Origin: Chromatiaceae bacterium
GTDB taxonomy: Bacteria > Pseudomonadota > Gammaproteobacteria > Chromatiales > Chromatiaceae
DNA length: 64,000 nucleotides
Assembly: GCA_024235315.1 (NCBI GenBank)
Contig: JACKMP010000008.1
Location: 62,001-126,000, forward strand
Reading direction: 5' to 3'
Positions within the stretch are counted from its first letter, which is position 1; each line of letters starts with the position of its first letter. The notes beneath the pieces were generated by a model. That model ran no database searches. It saw nothing but the letters and a program-made list of their open reading frames with translations, and was not told the DNA's origin. Both the position numbers and the translations under genes were made by a program. Below are positions 60,228 through 64,000 of the stretch, piece after piece.

Positions 60228-62606
60228 ATGTCGGTTGATTTCTCGGAATACGTCGCCTGTCTCGATCAGGAACACCAGCAGCACCGCGAGGCGCTGGAGT
60301 CTTCGTACCATGAGGCGGCCAGGATCATGTCGCCGCGCGGCCTGCAGAACTATCTGGAAGGCATGCGCGCGATGTGCACCATGGGGCGTGGACACGACCT
60401 GGTGCTGACCTATATCCAGGAGATGCCAGGAGTCGCCAAAGAGGTCGGCGAGGACGTGATCCCGGATATCGTCGAGGCGATGATGAAGCTGGCCTCGCAC
60501 ACCTCGGGCAGCGTGATCTCGCTGATCCTGGCCAGTATGCCGCTGGTCTCACAGCGCCTCGGCGACGCCGAGGTGGTACGTGGCTTCCTCAGCCTGCTAC
60601 ACCAGATGGCCGGCAAGACGCCACGCGGCATGCGCCCGATGCTGGAAAACCTCGACGAGCTGCTGGCCAAACTGACCCTGGGCGGCCTGCGCCGCTGGGT
60701 CATGTGGGGCGCACAGGCACACCAACGCGATCTCGACGGCCAGATGGCCTATTTCGGGCTGAAGACCGAATCATCGCGCTCGGTCCTGCAGAAAGAGCGG
60801 CGCGGCACCCTGTTTGTCGACAACCAGCGCAAGCTCAACTTCTACCTGCGTGCACTTTGGGCGCGCGCCTTCCTGATGCGCCCGACCTCCGGAGACTATG
60901 AGACCCGGACCGGCCTTAAGCCCTATATCCAGGATTTCCAGATCCACGTGCCTGATGCGTTCGACGCGTTTCGCGGCATCAACGGCATCGAGATCTACCG
61001 CGCAACGGCGGCGCATTGTGCCGCACACATGGTCTATACCCGTGACCCGATCTCGGCCGAGCAGTTGTCGCAGGCGCAGATGCGCTGCATCGAGTTGTTC
61101 GAGGATGCGCGCGTCGAATACCTCGCCTATTCCGAGTTTCCCGGCCTGCGCAAGCTGTGGCTGTCATTCTTCACCGCGCAACCGGGCAAGGATGACGAGA
61201 AGACCGAGGTACACGAGGCAATGGACCTGATGATGCGCACCACGCGCGCCATCATGGACCCTGACCACACAGACCCGCTCGATGTCGTCAACGAGGTAGC
61301 GGCCGGGTTCCGCGCCGCACTGGAAAAGGATCCTTACGACCCGCGCATGGCGTGGATGGCCGGCATCGATTTCTACAACAGGCTGACCGAGATCTCGCGC
61401 ATCCCGAGTGTGCGCATCCTGTCCGACTGGCCGATCCCCTACCGTGATGACAACCGTTACTTCTGGGAATTCGACGAGAACATGTTCATCGCCGAAGGTG
61501 CTGACTACATCCCGGCAAGCGACCAACAGGTGCGCAAGCACGTCTCGGTCATGGAGATGGCCAACGAGGTGGACTGCGAACTGGCCGGCGACGACGCACA
61601 GGAAATCTGGGTCTGCGCGACTGAGTTCTACCCCTACGAGGACTTCGGCGTCAGCTTCAACGAGATGTGGGGCAAAGAGCCGGTCTCCGAGCCGTATCAC
61701 TACGACGAATGGGACTACCACGTGCAACTGGCGCGGCCCGATTGGGCAACGGTCATCGAGCGCCGCCAGGGCAAGGGCGATCCGGAGGTGATGGACGAGA
61801 TCCTCACCAAGCACAAGCCGATCGCATCGCGCATCCGTCGACTGATCGACGCCATGCAGCCGCAGGGCATAGTACGCCGCCGCGGTTACGAAGAAGGCGA
61901 GGAACTCGACCTGAATGCCGCCGTGCGCGCGATGATCGACATCCGCCGCGGCATCATGCCCGACCCGCGGATCAACATCCGAATCACCCGCCACATCCGT
62001 GACCTGTCGATCGTGGTGCTGATGGACCTGTCCGAGTCGACCAACGAAAAGGTGGGCGTCGAAGAAGGCGAACCGGGCTACGAAGAGGCCGATTCGATCC
62101 TCGACCTGACACGCGAGGCGACTGGCCTGCTCGCGTGGGCCATCGATTCGATCGGTGACAACTTCGCGGTCCACGGCTTCGCCTCGGACGGACGGCACGA
62201 CGTGCAGTACTACCGCTTCAAGGATTTTGAAAAGCCGTACGACGACGAGGCCAAGTCGCGCCTGGCCGGCATGAAGGGCAACCTGTCGACGCGCATGGGG
62301 GCAGCACTGCGTCACGCCGGCTGGCACCTGAGCCAGCAGCCCGCGCAAAAGCGCCTGGTGCTGCTGATCACCGACGGTGAGCCTGCTGACATCGACGAGC
62401 GTGACCCGCAGTATCTGCGCCACGACACCAAGAAGGCGGTCGATGACCTGGCGATGAAGGGCATCTACACCTACTGCCTTACCCTGGATCCGAACGCCGA
62501 CCGCTACGTCGCACGGATCTTCGGTGAGAACAACTACTCGGTCGTCGACAACGTGGAGCGGTTGCCGGAGCGACTACCCAATGTGTTCGCCGCACTGACG
62601 GGATAG
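60228..62606 (+). CDS. cbbO: RuBisCO activase adaptor CbbO (von Willebrand A domain)
   Basis: A 792-residue protein of the CbbO/NorD family. A long helical N-terminal region (about 1-560) is followed by a VWA domain (about 590-785) with the metal-ion site DLSES (Asp600, Ser602, Ser604) in IVVLMDLSEST and LVLLITDGEPADID. The VWA MIDAS binds RuBisCO, and CbbQ hexamers drive its reactivation. Full length, typical of CbbO. Confidence 0.95.
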   Translation: MSVDFSEYVACLDQEHQQHREALESSYHEAARIMSPRGLQNYLEGMRAMCTMGRGHDLVLTYIQEMPGVAKEVGEDVIPDIVEAMMKLASHTSGSVISLILASMPLVSQRLGDAEVVRGFLSLLHQMAGKTPRGMRPMLENLDELLAKLTLGGLRRWVMWGAQAHQRDLDGQMAYFGLKTESSRSVLQKERRGTLFVDNQRKLNFYLRALWARAFLMRPTSGDYETRTGLKPYIQDFQIHVPDAFDAFRGINGIEIYRATAAHCAAHMVYTRDPISAEQLSQAQMRCIELFEDARVEYLAYSEFPGLRKLWLSFFTAQPGKDDEKTEVHEAMDLMMRTTRAIMDPDHTDPLDVVNEVAAGFRAALEKDPYDPRMAWMAGIDFYNRLTEISRIPSVRILSDWPIPYRDDNRYFWEFDENMFIAEGADYIPASDQQVRKHVSVMEMANEVDCELAGDDAQEIWVCATEFYPYEDFGVSFNEMWGKEPVSEPYHYDEWDYHVQLARPDWATVIERRQGKGDPEVMDEILTKHKPIASRIRRLIDAMQPQGIVRRRGYEEGEELDLNAAVRAMIDIRRGIMPDPRINIRITRHIRDLSIVVLMDLSESTNEKVGVEEGEPGYEEADSILDLTREATGLLAWAIDSIGDNFAVHGFASDGRHDVQYYRFKDFEKPYDDEAKSRLAGMKGNLSTRMGAALRHAGWHLSQQPAQKRLVLLITDGEPADIDERDPQYLRHDTKKAVDDLAMKGIYTYCLTLDPNADRYVARIFGENNYSVVDNVERLPERLPNVFAALTG

Positions 62607-63068
62607 CCGGCCCGGCCTCGCAGCACAGCAGGTTCAGCGTTCGCCTGCGCGAGGCGATGCCTCGCCTCCGCTTGTCTCACCCCGGGCGCAATTTCCGCGC
62701 GATGATCGGGCCCCAGTCCTGCCATCCATGGCACTGCGTTCGACTCGCAGAGCACAGTCTGCGGGCCGCTCCCCCGAGCGCATCATGGTTCCGACCACTG
62801 TTCATACTTAAGTGCGAGAGGACGCCGTAGCTGAACCCTGCGATGTAGTCGTCGCCCGGGAGTCAGCGTTGCTGGGCCACGATCCGCGCCTTCATTGAAT
62901 CCACGATGGGCCAGAACAGGAGCGTCCGCTTTCAACCGGTCAACTTTCGCTCGGGGACTATACTTTCCGTGGCCATTGATACGCCGGGGACAGGAATTTT
63001 CATCGAAGCGCCCGCGCTACTCGGCACGAACGAATAAGCTGCTAAGAACAACGATTTGGAGGATCCAC
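62607..63068. other. Gap after cbbO without a supported gene
   Basis: A 462-base stretch. A 7-bp hairpin GCGAGGC-GAT-GCCTCGC (62649-62665) follows cbbO by about 40 bases but has no T-run. The rest shows only short shadows of ORFs and no clear promoter; it ends in a GGAGGA ribosome site for the next gene. Confidence 0.5.
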
Positions 63069-63359
63069 ATGACAATGTTCGTCAGTCTCTTGAATCTCAC
63101 CGATCAGGGCATCCGGAACGTCAAGGAATCGCCTCACCGATTCGAGGCATTCAAGGATATGGCCGCAAAGCAGGGAGTAACGGTCAAGGCGGTGTACTAC
63201 ACGGTTGGACAGTTCGACATGATCGTGATCGTCGAAGGGAACGACCAAGCGGCCATCGCGTCGCTGCTGGCGACCAATGCATTGGGAAACATCCGGTCTC
63301 AGACGATGCTTGCCTATACCGTTGACGAGATGAAGAACATCACCGCGATGATGCCTTGA
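63069..63359 (+). CDS. GYD-domain protein
   Basis: A 96-residue soluble protein of the GYD family (PF08734), starting MTMFVSLLNLTDQGIRNVKESPHR, with VKAVYYTVGQFDMIVIVEGND and a final YTVDEMKNI, the ferredoxin-like fold seen in this family. The function is unknown. Start chosen at 63069 with a GGAGGA site 6 bases before. Next to the cbb operon but with its own 5' gap. Confidence 0.85.
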   Translation: MTMFVSLLNLTDQGIRNVKESPHRFEAFKDMAAKQGVTVKAVYYTVGQFDMIVIVEGNDQAAIASLLATNALGNIRSQTMLAYTVDEMKNITAMMP

Positions 63360-63505
63360 TAGTTTGCCGATCTCTGGAATCGTGGCGCTGGCATGCAAAG
63401 TGAGATCAAGTGTTTGCACTCGTAGATTGCCACCTGCCGCGCACCAAGAGGCGCCGCCTTCAAGGCCGCTTCTTTGTCTCAGGCCCGCCGCAAGCTGTCG
63501 TAAGA

Positions 63506-63525
63506 AACCCCGCCGAAGCGGGGTT
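63506..63525. terminator. Terminator hairpin between convergent genes
   Basis: AACCCCGC and GCGGGGTT form a perfect 8-bp stem with the stable CGAA/TTCG loop, between convergent genes ending at 63359 and 63551. Read on the minus strand it is followed by a short T-rich run (TTTCTT), so it best serves the EF-hand gene, but can act both ways. Confidence 0.7.
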
Positions 63526-63550
63526 CCAGTTCCGTTGCCACTTGCGGTGG

Positions 63551-63820
63551 TTAGAACGGCCCCGCGTCAGTCGGGGTATCGATCCTATGCCCAACAGGCG
63601 TCACCGTGACCGCCGAAGCAATAATCTCCGCTCGATCCAGCTTACCGTCCCCATCCGTGTCGATTTCCGCCCAATGTAACGCCACGTCTTGACTGCATTT
63701 AACTTCGGACGGTATTTCTCCGCTGTGGTCATCCTGAGGTTGATACCGCTGGGCAGCAACGGCAACGGAGCTGAGTCCGAACGCCAGTACAATGCCAAAC
63801 ACAACAGGAACCATGTTCAT
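63551..63820 (-). CDS. Exported single EF-hand protein
   Basis: An 89-residue protein with an N-terminal signal peptide (MNMVPVVFGIVLAFGLSSVAVAA) and one EF-hand calcium loop, DTDGDGKLDRAE at 54-65, with the 12-residue pattern and Glu12 intact. Only one EF-hand is present, so it may dimerise or bind Ca2+ weakly. The start at 63820 has an AGGAG site upstream; an in-frame start 25 codons earlier has no signal peptide. It is likely a periplasmic protein of unknown role. Beyond it, to 64000, I see nothing. Confidence 0.75.
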   Translation of the reverse strand: MNMVPVVFGIVLAFGLSSVAVAAQRYQPQDDHSGEIPSEVKCSQDVALHWAEIDTDGDGKLDRAEIIASAVTVTPVGHRIDTPTDAGPF

Positions 63821-64000
63821 GGTCGTCTCCTGCAAAAAAGCAACGACGCTCGGATCATCAAGATCCAAGCGCCCGTATCCTGGCAAATATGCCAAGTACC
63901 CGATTGCGGGGGGGGCGAGGCGATTGCCTCATAATCAGGAAGAATGCACTGAACCCGGAAGAACCCGATCCTCGTATCCTCTCGCTGAAATAAAGTCTAG

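Noticed and set aside
61164..62423. Antisense open frame opposite cbbO (419 codons)
   Set aside because: A shadow of cbbO with low-complexity Val/Asp/Gln/His composition and no ribosome site or conserved motif.
62641..62670. Terminator after cbbO
   Set aside because: The 7-bp hairpin at 62649-62665 lacks a T-run and the stretch is GC-rich, so pairing by chance is likely.

Overview
The window looks like a chromosomal segment of a GC-rich gammaproteobacterium that fixes CO2 through the Calvin cycle. Evidence for the class is the gene order, which is typical of this group: pilSR-pilA-pilBCD-coaE-zapD-yacG, the dcw division and cell-wall cluster from mraZ to lpxC next to dciA and secA, and mraZ-rnpB-rsmI-lpoA-yraN-diaA-dolP. 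Evidence for autotrophy is a form IA RuBisCO operon (cbbL, cbbS, cbbQ, cbbO) with a divergent cbbR, plus an unlinked phosphoribulokinase gene. No carboxysome genes lie next to cbbLS, so the RuBisCO is probably the cytosolic, CbbQO-activated type. A sulfur-oxidising member of the Chromatiales or a relative would fit, but no sulfur gene is present to prove it.

Layout. 1-7441: type IV pilus genes (pilS end, pilR, a sigma-54 promoter, two pilins, pilB, pilC, pilD). 7444-9081: coaE, zapD, yacG. 9137-18479 (mostly minus): a small membrane protein, a Nudix-ThiE fusion, argJ, secA, an M23 peptidase, dciA (plus), lpxC, ftsZ. 18535-34940 (minus): ftsA up to mraZ in one tightly overlapping array, ending at a promoter and three MraZ-type repeats. 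35283-36536: rnpB and rsmI. 36591-43069 (plus): lpoA, yraN, diaA, dolP, a GlcD-like dehydrogenase, nhaD. 43154-44808 (minus): purE, purK. 45311-47345: prkB and a FIST-domain protein. 47371-49269 (minus): dxs. 49538-52821 (plus): OlsB-like and OlsA-like acyltransferases, a GT4 glycosyltransferase and a PAP2 phosphatase, possibly a membrane-lipid set. 52886-53200: a large inverted-repeat element. 53293-54908: an FAD oxidoreductase fused by a one-base overlap to an MnmM-type methyltransferase. 54987-56593 (minus): an exported protein and cbbR. 56763-62606: cbbL, cbbS, cbbQ, a YqhA-like membrane protein, cbbO. 63069 to the end: a GYD-domain protein and an exported EF-hand protein.

Most of the window is housekeeping. 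The parts that stand out are: the MnmC-like two-gene unit at 53293-54908; an uncharacterised 50-codon ORF joined by ATGA overlaps between murC and murB; a YqhA-like membrane protein inside the cbbQ-cbbO unit; an exported protein translationally coupled to cbbR; the possible lipid-remodelling set with a perfect 10-bp dyad in its leader; and several structured intergenic repeats, one of them between cbbL and cbbS. I found no tRNA genes, CRISPR arrays, prophage or transposase genes.
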